From Lobosporangium transversale (taxonomy: Eukaryota > Mortierellomycota > Mortierellomycetes > Mortierellales > Mortierellaceae): a stretch of 64,000 bases of DNA. The stretch covers positions 124,001 to 188,000 of the forward strand of contig NW_019029037.1 in assembly GCF_002105155.1 (NCBI RefSeq), given 5' to 3'. This document shows, piece by piece, positions 51,155-60,941 of the stretch (positions are counted from its first letter, which is position 1; each line of letters starts with the position of its first letter). The notes under the pieces are model-generated. The model was not told the origin of the DNA, did no database searches, and was given only the letters and a program-made list of their open reading frames with translations. Made by a program: the position numbers and the translations under genes.

Positions 51155-52502
51155 TCATTCAGTGATCGCTTGTAACATGCTCTCTTTTTCAGCCGCCGTT
51201 CGCCACATTCCGCGTTGATTAACACCTGCATTGGATCTTGCATCTGCCCGTCTCCTTGTCTTGTGCAGTATCTGGTGGTGAAGACTCATGCATTTCGGGA
51301 TTACAATTGTCGCAGCGTCTTTCAACATTTTGGTGGACATTTCCGAAAAATTAATTTTAAAATGCTCGACGACAGCACTGAGTGTTGACAAAGGCCTTGA
51401 TATCTTTGTCAACTTTACCTAAAGCTCTGGATGAGATAGGGACTATACCTTCGCCGTGAAGCTCTGGGTTACGCACCGCTCGACCAAGGCGCTGGACCAG
51501 AGATGATATATTGTCAGGATAGCCGTACTGCACCACGCGCAGAACGTCACTGATATCACACCCCATGCCCACCGCCTCGGTTGACATCAGAACGTCGATG
51601 TCGCCACTTTTGAATTGCTCCATTAGTTCCTTCTTTCTATCACTTGACTTGTTAGAATGATACAAGGCGACTTTGTTGGGACCAATTATGTTCCTGAGGT
51701 AGATAGCAGCAGAGTCGGCTTCATCTCTCGTCTGAAAATACACGATCGTTTTCTTCCTGTCTATTAAAAAGTGGAGATCCTTAAATAACGTTACCGCATG
51801 TTTCAACCGCCTCACAACGTATTCGACATTTTTCCTATCGTTGCCAATGTTCATTTCCTTCACGTCTTTGAAGCGCATCACACTAATAACCTCCAATAGA
51901 AGCGGAGGAGGCAAGGTGGCAGATACTGCGACAAAGCAGGTGTCTGGACTAACATAAGAGCGGAGGTAGCCAAGTTTCTTATAGCCCTTTCTGAACTTGC
52001 CACCCATGCTCCAATACAGTGCGCTTCATCCACAACCACCGCGATCAACTGGTATCTCCAGCCCGGACGGGCCTAAATTAAACTCAGCTTCGTACTCGCA
52101 AAGAGCTCTGGTGAAACGAATACAGCTCGATAGCACCCTTCGAATGCCTACTGACGCCAGTTTTTCGACCTGCTCGTTACCCAACACCTTCAGTAGCGTA
52201 ATAATGAGTATATAGGTATGTGGCCAAAGTATCAGGGGCAGAAAATAGACCATTGTCTTCCCTCAGCTAGTACCAGCAATTAGGATGCAATCTTGGCGCT
52301 CCCCGATCCTCGTTACGATCTGGAGCTGCTCTGGTTTCGGATAAAACCTAAAAGCTTCATAGGCCTTTCGGTTGATAATCTCGAGGGACATGGGAGTTGT
52401 TTGATCTTCTATCGTAAGAAATCCCTGCCTCTCTAATACCATTCGCTTGGTATCACACTTTTTTCTCTTGTAACCAGAGGTTAAAAGGTTTTGTGCAGAC
52501 AT
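51155..52502 (-). pseudogene. RecQ-type DNA helicase pseudogene
   Basis: Recognisable RecQ/DEAH helicase. It starts MSAQNLLTSGYKRKKCDTKR at 52502. The Q-motif region (AFRFYPKPEQLQIV) is followed by the P-loop, which is interrupted by an in-frame TGA (stop at 52263-52265) between AGTS and GKT. The DEAHC motif II (about 52032-52050) lies in a different frame from the sequence on both sides, needing two frameshifts. Motif III (FVAVSATLPPPLL), a helicase C domain (TIVYFQTRDEADSAAIY, VLMSTEAVGMGCDISDV, SLVQRLGRAVRNPELHG) and the start of a RecQ-Ct region (FVNTQCCRR) are intact in one frame. A further frameshift near 51365 leads into the last part, ending about 51155. No splice sites explain the breaks, so this is a decayed gene. 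RecQ-like helicases occur at fungal subtelomeres and within mobile elements. Confidence 0.85.
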
Positions 52503-52772
52503 TTTTTTTTTTATATATAATTTCGTTTAGTTTTTAGGATGAGAGTGGTGAGAGGTATATTTCGTAGTGGTAATCGGATGAATAAATGAATTGTGAAATG
52601 AGAGCAAGAAAAACAGTAGCATGCTTCACACGTAGACCATTTTCCTGTGATCTGTAGGAAAAATGACTTAGAAAAAAGTTTGGACATTCATAGAAAAAAA
52701 AGTGTGTCCGGCGGCGAGAGCAAGCCACATTTGCCTTTCAGCACATGCATGTGCAGGCTGGTGACGAGCCTA

Positions 52773-53038
52773 GTCTGGAGCACATTCCCAAGGCTGACAA
52801 CAAACCTCGCCTTAGCACACACATGACTTAAATTGCATAGGAGTTCACCATGTCTTTCCCTACATTTTTTTTTTTGTAATTAAAAAAGTTGACATGTAGT
52901 ATTTATTTATTCAGGTCTAAGATGCTAAAATATTTAGCTGGTTCCTGCTCAGACAAGTATATATATACTCAAGGAGAGGTCAACAAAGGGTAGGAGAACG
53001 ATATCTTGTCTTGTGTCCTGTCCCGTCTGAAGTACACT
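52773..53038. other. Short gap with homology to the 55.1-kb region
   Basis: The segment 52890-52970 (poly-T, then TTTATTCAGG(T/C)CTAAGATG, then TTCCTGCTCAGAC) is also present at about 55155-55230. It is the shared 3' flank of two cysteine-rich peptide loci, showing that the duplication unit included flanking DNA. Confidence 0.6.
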
Positions 53039-53255
53039 TTAGGTGCAGCAGCGCTGACCAAAGCGGCAGGGGTAGGGGTTATCGTAGAAGACGGGGCGAT
53101 AACGGTAAGGGCAAGGATCATTCGGGCTGACTCAGCGGACGCCCTTGTCCTTGCTGGCCTGGGCTCCGCAGGTGATGCGTCCGCGGGTGACGGCCTCAAC
53201 AGAGGATATGGCAGCGATAGGCGACAAGGGTAAGAGCAATGAGTTGACGGATCAT
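53039..53255 (-). pseudogene. Broken copy of the six-cysteine secreted peptide gene
   Basis: The minus-strand sequence is clearly homologous to the intact peptide genes from the ATG (53255, preceded by AAATCAAACATG) to the stop at 53039, but its length of 217 bp is not a multiple of three. The reading frame shifts in the signal peptide, and a TGA replaces one conserved cysteine codon in the middle of the mature domain. The final TGC-TGC cysteine pair is kept. Upstream, the promoter is also recognisable: a CTCGTTTCT element matches the copy at 60.7 kb, and the TATA box is altered to TCTAAAAG. It is a dead family member. Confidence 0.85.
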
Positions 53256-54526
53256 GTTTGATTTGAATGATATAGTGATATTTGCCTATGATCCTTGTAG
53301 TGGGACTTGTGAGTGAATAAGGATCAATGAAGACAGAAACGAGCGTCTTTTAGACTATCGGGAACCAAAATATTGAATAGCGATGAGCGAGGCTGGTATG
53401 AGCTGGAAAAGCATGGCAATAGCACGTGGGCAATATCAATCATCGCATGGCTTCTGTTGATGTGAGATATGGGGAGGTGCTTTTTGTCAGTATTAACTAT
53501 AATCACATCTGCTTACAACCTACCAATTGTCGAAGTACTTTAATGAACTTCTGAAGAAATGTTCTGATCGAAACCTTAGCCTGCGTCCCACAGTGAATGG
53601 TTTGCGGGAAATTAAGACATTGTTGATGGTGAGGCAGGCTTACAGCCAATGACACCCCCTTTCGACCACCTGGAGAGCCTTTATTGTCCGAGGAATGTTA
53701 AGGAGAAAAGAAATTAAAAAAATACAGTCGTGTGTGCTACAGCTTAGCACAAAGTGGAAACAAAACCTGCCAACCTATTAAAGACCTGGTTCGCCTTTAA
53801 TACAATACAGTTCTGAGGGTAAAGGAAGGGATGAGATGACTTTTTTGCAAAATAAATAAGAGCCGTAAGGACGAGTCTATTCTGCTATTTCACTTGCCGG
53901 TTCTGAGCCATTCCTACATTTCTTATAAGTCTTGTAGTCTTGTTGCACTCTATTCAAGAAAGATTGATTCATCGCTCCCAATGTCGTCGTTAATTAGCTA
54001 TTTCTTTTGCTTAACAAATGGGCAGCTTGTTATGATTAAATACAAACAAGAAAAAATCTTGTTTTCATCAGGCAGCTTGGTATCAATTATAAATACGACT
54101 TTGATCTAGGGCACGATAGTTACCAGTTCATCTATTTTAACCACATTCTAAGCAAGACCAGGGTCATCATAAATTCTAAGGAAGTAGAGCAAAAGAGAGC
54201 GAAAGAGAGGGAAGCTGGTGTTCTACCCTCATTTCCAAGATGGAACGCGCCAATTCCATAGTACTTGGACAGAAGGCAATATAATACCATTGATTGTCTC
54301 TGATCAGAACCGAATGAGATTAATGGAATCAGCAGAACTGTTTTTTGGGTTCCCAGAAACATGGGTAGGGTGTAGGAAGTGTATGCGATATGTTTAAATT
54401 GGGTTGACTTTCTGTCTTATTTTATTCATCAACTTGAAGTGCATTATCAAGCTAAATAGATTAAACAATAGCTTCGATACTGCTAAGATGTGACGATGTT
54501 GCATCCCTCCTCCTGATCAGTCTTTC
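53256..54526. other. 1.3-kb gap
   Basis: Promoter remnant of the pseudogene at 53256-53400. The rest (53,500-54,520) is AT-rich without a supported gene. Confidence 0.5.
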
Positions 54527-54739
54527 TTATATGCAGCAACGTTCCCCCTTAAGGCAAGGCGATGGGTCATCATAATCAATAGCTATGGTACGATATCCAC
54601 GTGGGCAGGGATCTGAGGCGCCGACGCAGAATACACCACGGCTAGGAGATGCTTGATCTTGACAAGAGATGGATGAAACAGAAGTCATGGCAGTCAGGGC
54701 GATGATGATAACAACGGTGATAGTATTGTTACTGAACAT
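54527..54739 (-). CDS. Diverged member of the six-cysteine secreted peptide family
   Basis: Single-exon gene for 70 residues from ATG 54739. The signal peptide is hydrophobic (TVVIIIALTAMTSVSS) and the mature part keeps the family start SISCQDQA, the cysteine order C-X11-C-X6-C-X16-C-X5-CC and the terminal CCI. Only the loops before the second and fourth cysteines are longer than in the palindromic copies. The frame stays open upstream to 54835, but that part resembles the CAAG-rich 5' leader of the other copies. Codon choice is less C-biased than in the other members. Function unknown. Confidence 0.8.
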   Translation of the reverse strand: MFSNNTITVVIIIALTAMTSVSSISCQDQASPSRGVFCVGASDPCPRGYRTIAIDYDDPSPCLKGERCCI

Positions 54740-55209
54740 TTTTACGTCGATGTAAAGTGTGGAAAGGAAAATCGAAAATTTGTAGGCTTCCTCGGCTCTT
54801 TGCTTGAATTGGTTGAAGCACTTGAAGGGTATCAACGGGTTTGAGATAAATAGGTGTTGGGATTAAGGAAAGAAAAATGGCTTGCATCTCCTTGTCTTCT
54901 ATTTATACAGAGGAAAATAAAGCAGATACATGATGGGCATGGGGAAAAACACTGTTCCCATCTTCGCATCCCCCTAGTCGTTCTATTTAGAAGGCCATTG
55001 GCGTAATGCAGTGGCGATAAACAGGAAAAATCGTACTGTCTTTGGATAATGATGAAAACGAAGACGAAGCGTAAGAATAAAATGAAATAAATGTATATCG
55101 ATACTTCGTTGCAGATAAGCACAAGTCTCGCGTAAAAAAAAAAAAAATTATAGTGATATATGTAGTATTTATTCAGGCCTAAGATGCTAAAAGATTCAGC
55201 GGATTCCTG
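54740..55209. other. Gap before the palindrome
   Basis: Upstream region of the 54.5-kb gene, with TATAAATA on the minus strand near 54900, 165 bp from the ATG. The 55150-55209 end is the family 3' flank shared with 52.9 kb. No other gene. Confidence 0.45.
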
Positions 55210-55339
55210 CTCAGACTTGTATATATACTCTATATGCCTTGGATGTACTCAAGTGGACTATAGGCCTCCAGGAGAGACGCTATCAAGCGATAGAAAACGT
55301 CTCATCTTGTCTTGCCTCGTGTCCTGTCTCGAGGACACT

Positions 55340-55537
55340 TTAGATGCAGCAGCGCTGACCAGAGCGGCAGGGGTAGGGGGTATCGTAGAAGACGGGACGG
55401 AAGCCAGAGGGGCAGCTTGTGCCTTTGGCGACGCAGCGGACGCCCTTGCTGCCGGCTTGGTCCTGGCAGGAGATGGCCTCAACAGAGGTCATGGCGACGA
55501 CAGCGACGAGAGCGAGAGCAACGAGTTGGCGGAACAT
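55340..55537 (-). CDS. Six-cysteine small secreted peptide, copy A (left arm)
   Basis: Single-exon gene for a 65-residue precursor. Residues 1-21 are a signal peptide (MFRQLVALALVAVVAMTSVEA); the mature peptide of about 44 residues has cysteines in the order C-X10-C-X6-C-X14-C-X5-CC, so three disulfides are likely. Codons are strongly C-ending (CTC, GTC, GCC, TGC) and GC-rich against AT-rich flanks, which suggests high expression. A TATAAAAG box is 93 bp upstream and the leader ends in ACTCAAGCCAAACATG. It was not recognised as any named family. An antimicrobial peptide, protease-inhibitor-like or host-directed effector are all possible; the cysteine pair at the end recalls other secreted knottin-like peptides. 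Its mirror copy is at 63658. Confidence 0.85.
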   Translation of the reverse strand: MFRQLVALALVAVVAMTSVEAISCQDQAGSKGVRCVAKGTSCPSGFRPVFYDTPYPCRSGQRCCI

Positions 55538-58253
55538 GTTTGGCTTGAGTGGTTTGCTTGAGTGGTTCTTGAAGAGAAACTGAAGAGCGAATGAAGGTCA
55601 ATGGAGGAGGGGAAACGACTCTCTTTTATACTAGAGAAGACAGGACAAACAGCCTCTCACTCAACTCTTGGCTGCAACCACCAATGAAGGATAAGTCTTT
55701 GTTCTTCAACAATTGCCAATGACATACAGATACTTCAATCATATCCGGTTACTAATGCGATCGAAGTCACTGTAGCCAGCAAAAAGAAAAAAAGAAAGCG
55801 GCGTCTTTGCGCCACAGTGCACACAAGCCGTTAGTAGTCATTATAATATAATAGAAATACTATACATCCATCAGATCAAAGAGTCAAAGAAGCACACATG
55901 TTTATTCAGATAGCGGTAAAAGCAGAGTAATGGGCTTGAGGGGAAAGAAAGCCAAGGGTTCAGTCAATGGTATGATGATGACATATTACGCTAGTCTACA
56001 GTGGCAATATTGTCTCGCACTACGATCGTTGCAACGGTCAAGTCATAGAATGGCGTGGGTGCACACAATAAAGTGCGGCGTCTCTGATTTTACTGAGATG
56101 TGCATGTGCGCTACATGCTATCACAGGGAGAGAGGAGAGAGCAACAGAAAGGTCAAGCCAATCATGATGCTATGCAGGACAGGGACAGGTAGAGAGAGAC
56201 AGGGACAAACTATATTGGGCAAGGGAAAAAGTAAAAAAAAATTCAGTGCACGCTGTACCGTACACAGACGGCGCAAACATACAAACATGCATCTAATTTA
56301 TCAAGTACGCCTTTCACATCGAGGGAATAAAATGATAGAGCGCAACCGATTCACTGGCCGGATAGTGTCACACTAAATGGTTAGGTTGCATGAATGAGAA
56401 GATAAATAAAATAAACTATGATTGTGTATGTTTACATCCTGTTAAGCATATTAACGGTCGCAGGCCTAACGCCTCCTGCCCGCGGATCATTTCTCTAGAC
56501 AGACAAGCAAGGGCGAAGGACTAATATATCTTTTATACCTGTATCTTATTCTAATTACTCAACTAACTTATACTATTTATAATACACATACTACAACGAT
56601 AAGTATATATATATATATATTTATCTATATGGTCTTGGCCCATCTGCATGATCGTATCAGATGGAAAAGCAGCATGAGAAGAAAAAACAAAAAAAGAAAT
56701 GGCTCTTGTGTGCAGACGAAGCATAATCCTTTCTAGTGCGCAGAATACATGCACGAACGAAACGCACTATGTAATTCCCAGAAACCTATCGTTGACCAAC
56801 TCGATGCATTATGCATCGATCATTCTTTCCCTCTTCTCCCTCAACCGAGCATTAAAATATCCATTCACTTTCTGGTCTGGCTCCTGGCATTGAACCAATT
56901 AAATCTTTGCTCTCCTTCTCGAGCACTATACAACTATAGCACCACTCTCCATGATCCGGTTAAGTGTCAACTCTAGTGATATTTGTACACATTAGTTTAC
57001 GCCCATAGATGTGAGGTGGATCTGGCGTAGCATTACTCAGTTTATCGATGTCGGAGTATGTTCTCTCGTTTCTAATGTCTCATGTTCTGTTCCAAGGCTG
57101 CCACGCTAAACAGTAGGGACATGCAAAGAGAGAGGGGGAGAAGAGGGAAAAGAAGGAAATAAAGGCTAGTGCAGTGGACGATGTTCACATCTGTCCCCTC
57201 CTATTTCCTGTCCCCTAGGTTCTTGCTCTTGCAGTTAGGCTGGACTAAGCACTGTTCAGCTGAACATTATCTGTTTGCTCCCTAACATACCATAACAACT
57301 GTTGAAAGAAAGAGTGGTCTCCTTTTTTCTAGCATTACGCTGGTGAGAGAAAACAACTAATTGTGTGTACTCAGCGGGTAAAAAGGGAAAAATGGAAAAA
57401 AAGAAAACAGAAATAATACGGAAATAAAAGAATAATGATAAGATCGAGTTAACCGCCATCAATGCCTTGGAGCGCATGAAGAAAAGGTCGCTTGAGCAAC
57501 GAACATCGCAGCAATGTGTTCATATAAAATCGCACGAACCACATTTTAACCTTAAAAAAACCTTAAAGCTTGATTCAAATGTTTTCGCTACAGAGATGAG
57601 CCAGGTAAACATAGAATGAGGAAGGCTCTTTTTTCTTTCCCTTGCTGCCGATACTATGGCGAGCTATTGCATGGCATACTGAAAGTTTATGGGGGTGTAT
57701 GGTACTTAGTATATACTTGTGCGGTGGAGGTAGAGCTGTGGGAGGGTGGAGCAATGGGAGAGTAAGATGGCAATACAAGCTGCTTAATAGCAAGGCGAGA
57801 AAAGAGAGAGAGAGAGAAAGGGAGGTGAGTAGAGGGAGAGAGGGAGAAGGAGAAGGAAAGAGGAAGAAAAAAAGCAAGAGCAGAGGATCGTGAGAAAAGC
57901 AACCAGGTATGAGGGCATAGAGAGGTTCTCATCATACACTGCACACACAGCTGAGTAAAATTCGAACTTCCTACAATGCTCCATCTTCTCACTCACCATT
58001 TCCAAGTCAGATATCCATCCCAATCATCTTCATAACAAGCCATATTGTATAACTACTATATCCGGGCAGGCAAGTAAAAAGGCTGCAGCAGAAGAAAAGC
58101 AGAGTAGTTTTTGTTTATAGTATTTCTTTTATTTCAAATGAGATATCAACTGTCTTGTACTTTCTCAGCCTTGCTTAGGGTATGTGCATATACACTAAGT
58201 GATCTGGCGAGGCCTTGAGTCTTGCTCATTCCAGTAACCAGCACTGGAGCTCT
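55538..58253. other. Interior of the left arm between peptide genes
   Basis: 2.7 kb with no supported gene. Open frames such as 55930-56376 (+) lack a domain, start context or splice sites. There are (AT)n and purine-rich sections (about 57800-57890). The same sequence is mirrored in 60942-63657. Confidence 0.5.
55623..55630 (-). promoter_or_regulatory. TATA box of peptide copy A (left arm)
   Basis: TATAAAAG, 93 bp before the ATG at 55537. Confidence 0.7.
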
Positions 58254-58451
58254 TTAGATGCAGCAGCGCTGGCCAGAGCGGCAGGGGTAGGGGGTATCGT
58301 AGAAGACGGGACGGTAGCCAGAGGGGCAGCTTGTGCCTCTGGCGACGCAGCGGACGCCCCTGCTGCCGGCTTGGTCCTGGCAGGAGATGGCCTCAACAGA
58401 GGTCATGGCGACGACAGCGACGAGAGCGAGAGCAACGAGTTGGCGGAACAT
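58254..58451 (-). CDS. Six-cysteine small secreted peptide, copy B (left arm)
   Basis: Single-exon gene for a 65-residue precursor almost identical to copy A: the two coding sequences differ at four of 198 bases, giving two Lys-to-Arg changes and one Phe-to-Tyr in the mature part, plus one silent change. The signal peptide is identical. Coding similarity ends directly after the stop codon, while part of the leader (ACTCAAGCCAAACATG-like) is kept. TATATAA is 93 bp upstream. The mirror copy is at 60744. Confidence 0.85.
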   Translation of the reverse strand: MFRQLVALALVAVVAMTSVEAISCQDQAGSRGVRCVARGTSCPSGYRPVFYDTPYPCRSGQRCCI

Positions 58452-58537
58452 GTTTGGCTTGAGTGATGTTTGTTTGTAGTTCTTGAAGTGACACTTGAGA
58501 GCGGATGGGGACCAACGAAGATAGAGAAACGAGCTTC

Positions 58538-58544
58538 TTATATA
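58538..58544 (-). promoter_or_regulatory. TATA box of peptide copy B (left arm)
   Basis: TATATAA on the minus strand, 93 bp before the ATG at 58451. Confidence 0.65.
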
Positions 58545-58834
58545 TTTGTCGAAGCGTAGGAGATGACAAGGTATTAAGGTATTAACATAGTATATTCTTG
58601 CCTGACTGGCAGTGTTATCAACTGCGTGTATGAAGCTTGATCGCCACTTACTGTCTTCTAAAAGCAGTGCCCTAAACAGTTAAGTTGACACGAGTCGTCA
58701 CTACTCTATTCTTGATCTTTTTCTGCATGCATACCCGAACTGATACAGGTATCTCACTTGGATATGCTCACATAGCTGATTTGATTTGGTGTCGGCCAGT
58801 GCATTGAGTTACTCAAATATATAATATATGGAGT

Positions 58835-58903
58835 CGTGACTAAAAGACTGGAACTAGTATGAACTACACCCGTGACTAAAAGACTGGAACTAGTATGAAC
58901 TAC
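58835..58903. repeat. 33-bp direct repeat, two copies
   Basis: The unit CGTGACTAAAAGACTGGAAC plus 13 further bases occurs at 58835-58867 and 58871-58903 with a 3-bp gap. It is mirrored in the right arm at 60292-60360. Confidence 0.9.
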
Positions 58904-59211
58904 GATAACCATAGCATTTAACACCAACGGTTGAAATCTAGCTTTGAAACAGACCCGTTTCCCTGATATAGGAGCTAAAATCTACGATTAAGTCAAATAG
59001 GGTGTGATATCTACTTATCCTCTGCTATACAGGGACAGGTGGCGTGTTCTTTTGTCTCTCATACGCACACATGTACAGGCATGGATGATGCGTGTTATAT
59101 ATACATATACATATATGTTTATTAGTATATGTCTATTCTACAAATCTATTGGAGCATACAACCAAGCGATATCTGTACCTGATACAGCCTACTAAACAGG
59201 CAAGCAATCCT

Positions 59212-59983
59212 CATGAGTGAGCTAACGCGCGTGCAGTCGACCCATTGGCCTCTTGATATCACATCCTTACATTGGAATGCATTATAGACCCTTTGTAGAA
59301 ATTAAAGATATTATTTTCTTTGCTTAATACGAAAAAGCTGTATTTGTAGGGCGACTCCTGTAATGCCACTTGTGGGCTTTGCTGAGCGGCCTGAAGGGAT
59401 TCTAGAAAAAGATGATTGTGCCAATCCATACATTAATATAGTGGGTGCAATAATATCATGTCCTATGAGGATAGGAGGTGCCTAAGAAAAAAAAGGGGGT
59501 CATGACTTAGAAGTTGTCTCTATTCACAGTGTTTATGCATTTCTATTTAGGTTTGCCTGCTCCAAAGTCATGACCAGTACTTAAGTGAACGTAGAACAGC
59601 ATAAAGGGTTTTCTGGCTTTGATTAACGGACATTAAGAGAATTTATTTATTAGAGACATGCATTTTTAACGTGTAACTTCATCTTGGAAGCAGGCTATTA
59701 CTGAAAACATTAAGGCTCTAATATTTGTGAATGCTCTGATGGAACTAAGTTGTGATAGTAGGTTTTTTATTGTTGGAAATGAAGGACTAGAACTACGAAC
59801 AGGAATATATATCTCTACTAGATGTAGCCTTTCTACAAGGAACAATCTGGAGCCCAAATTTTACGGAGGAACAAAGTCTCTAGTAAATACTTAATGACAG
59901 CAAATAATACAAGTAATAACGACAATTGTGCCAATAGCTATAATAGTAATAGAATAAATCGTGTCCACTCATGGAACAAAGAA
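59212..59983. other. Spacer at the centre of the palindrome
   Basis: 772 bp of single-copy, AT-rich DNA between the arms. No gene is supported; a 63-codon frame at 59666-59857 (-) has no signal peptide or domain. No obvious transposon ends or telomeric repeats are present. Confidence 0.7.
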
Positions 59984-60291
59984 AGGATTGCTTGCCTGTT
60001 TAGTAGGCTGTATCAGGTACAGATATCGCTTGGTTGTATGCTCCAATAGATTTGTAGAATAGACATATACTAATAAACATATATGTATATGTATATATAA
60101 CACGCATCATCCATGCCTGTACATGTGTGCGTATGAGAGACAAAAGAACACGCCACCTGTCCCTGTATAGCAGAGGATAAGTAGATATCACACCCTATTT
60201 GACTTAATCGTAGATTTTAGCTCCTATATCAGGGAAACGGGTCTGTTTCAAAGCTAGATTTCAACCGTTGGTGTTAAATGCTATGGTTATC

Positions 60292-60360
60292 GTAGTTCAT
60301 ACTAGTTCCAGTCTTTTAGTCACGGGTGTAGTTCATACTAGTTCCAGTCTTTTAGTCACG
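60292..60360. repeat. 33-bp direct repeat, mirrored copies
   Basis: Mirror image of the pair at 58835-58903. Confidence 0.9.
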
Positions 60361-60650
60361 ACTCCATATATTATATATTTGAGTAACTCAATGCACTGGC
60401 CGACACCAAATCAAATCAGCTATGTGAGCATATCCAAGTGAGATACCTGTATCAGTTCGGGTATGCATGCAGAAAAAGATCAAGAATAGAGTAGTGACGA
60501 CTCGTGTCAACTTAACTGTTTAGGGCACTGCTTTTAGAAGACAGTAAGTGGCGATCAAGCTTCATACACGCAGTTGATAACACTGCCAGTCAGGCAAGAA
60601 TATACTATGTTAATACCTTAATACCTTGTCATCTCCTACGCTTCGACAAA

Positions 60651-60657
60651 TATATAA
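60651..60657 (+). promoter_or_regulatory. TATA box of peptide copy B (right arm)
   Basis: TATATAA, 93 bp before the ATG at 60744. Confidence 0.65.
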
Positions 60658-60743
60658 GAAGCTCGTTTCTCTATCTTCGTTGGTCCCCATCCGCTCTCAA
60701 GTGTCACTTCAAGAACTACAAACAAACATCACTCAAGCCAAAC

Positions 60744-60941
60744 ATGTTCCGCCAACTCGTTGCTCTCGCTCTCGTCGCTGTCGTCGCCATGACCTCTGTT
60801 GAGGCCATCTCCTGCCAGGACCAAGCCGGCAGCAGGGGCGTCCGCTGCGTCGCCAGAGGCACAAGCTGCCCCTCTGGCTACCGTCCCGTCTTCTACGATA
60901 CCCCCTACCCCTGCCGCTCTGGCCAGCGCTGCTGCATCTAA
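60744..60941 (+). CDS. Six-cysteine small secreted peptide, copy B (right arm)
   Basis: Identical in sequence to the gene at 58254-58451 but in the opposite orientation, so the two copies point away from each other across the palindrome centre. It has a 21-residue signal peptide, six cysteines and the SGQRCCI C terminus. Promoter and leader are part of the arm and identical too. Confidence 0.85.
   Translation: MFRQLVALALVAVVAMTSVEAISCQDQAGSRGVRCVARGTSCPSGYRPVFYDTPYPCRSGQRCCI

Larger units (their letters stand above)
49736..52772. mobile_element. 3.04-kb element with terminal inverted repeats carrying a broken RecQ-like helicase
   Basis: The outer 19 bp (TAGGCTCGTCACCAGCCTG) occur at 49736-49754 and inverted at 52754-52772. 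Past a 17-nt extra block on the left, the next 40 bp also match inverted (49772-49811 against 52714-52753) with four differences, all transitions. The flanking 8-mers are ATCTGGAG (49728-49735) and GTCTGGAG (52773-52780), seven of eight identical, consistent with a target-site duplication. An 8-bp duplication is typical of hAT-type elements, but no hAT transposase was found; the cargo is a RecQ-like helicase pseudogene. It may be a non-autonomous or captured-gene element, or an uncharacterised helicase-bearing family. Confidence 0.7.
55210..59211. repeat. Left arm of a 4,002-bp inverted repeat (palindrome)
   Basis: Every position p inspected matches the complement of 119195-p. The arm shares with 59984-63985 all open frames at mirrored coordinates with identical translations and no net indel. 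Edges were read base by base: the inner match ends at 59211/59984 and the outer match at 55210/63985. Whole-arm base identity was inferred from the mirrored frames plus spot checks. Two peptide genes lie in each arm. Confidence 0.93.

Noticed and set aside
49736-52772. Assignment of the element to the hAT superfamily
   Set aside because: The 8-bp flanking repeat fits hAT, but no hAT transposase or dimerisation domain is seen, so only a terminal-repeat element is called.
55184-55561. Open frame antisense to peptide copy A (and similar ones at 58215-58466, 60729-60980, 63634-63978, 53006-53233)
   Set aside because: Shadow of the GC-rich, C-ending codons of the peptide gene; no signal peptide. 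It stays open even in the pseudogene, so it reflects composition rather than coding.
55930-56376. 148-codon open frame in the left arm (mirrored at 62819-63265)
   Set aside because: Irregular composition, no domain, no start context or splice sites; identity between arms is explained by the palindrome itself.
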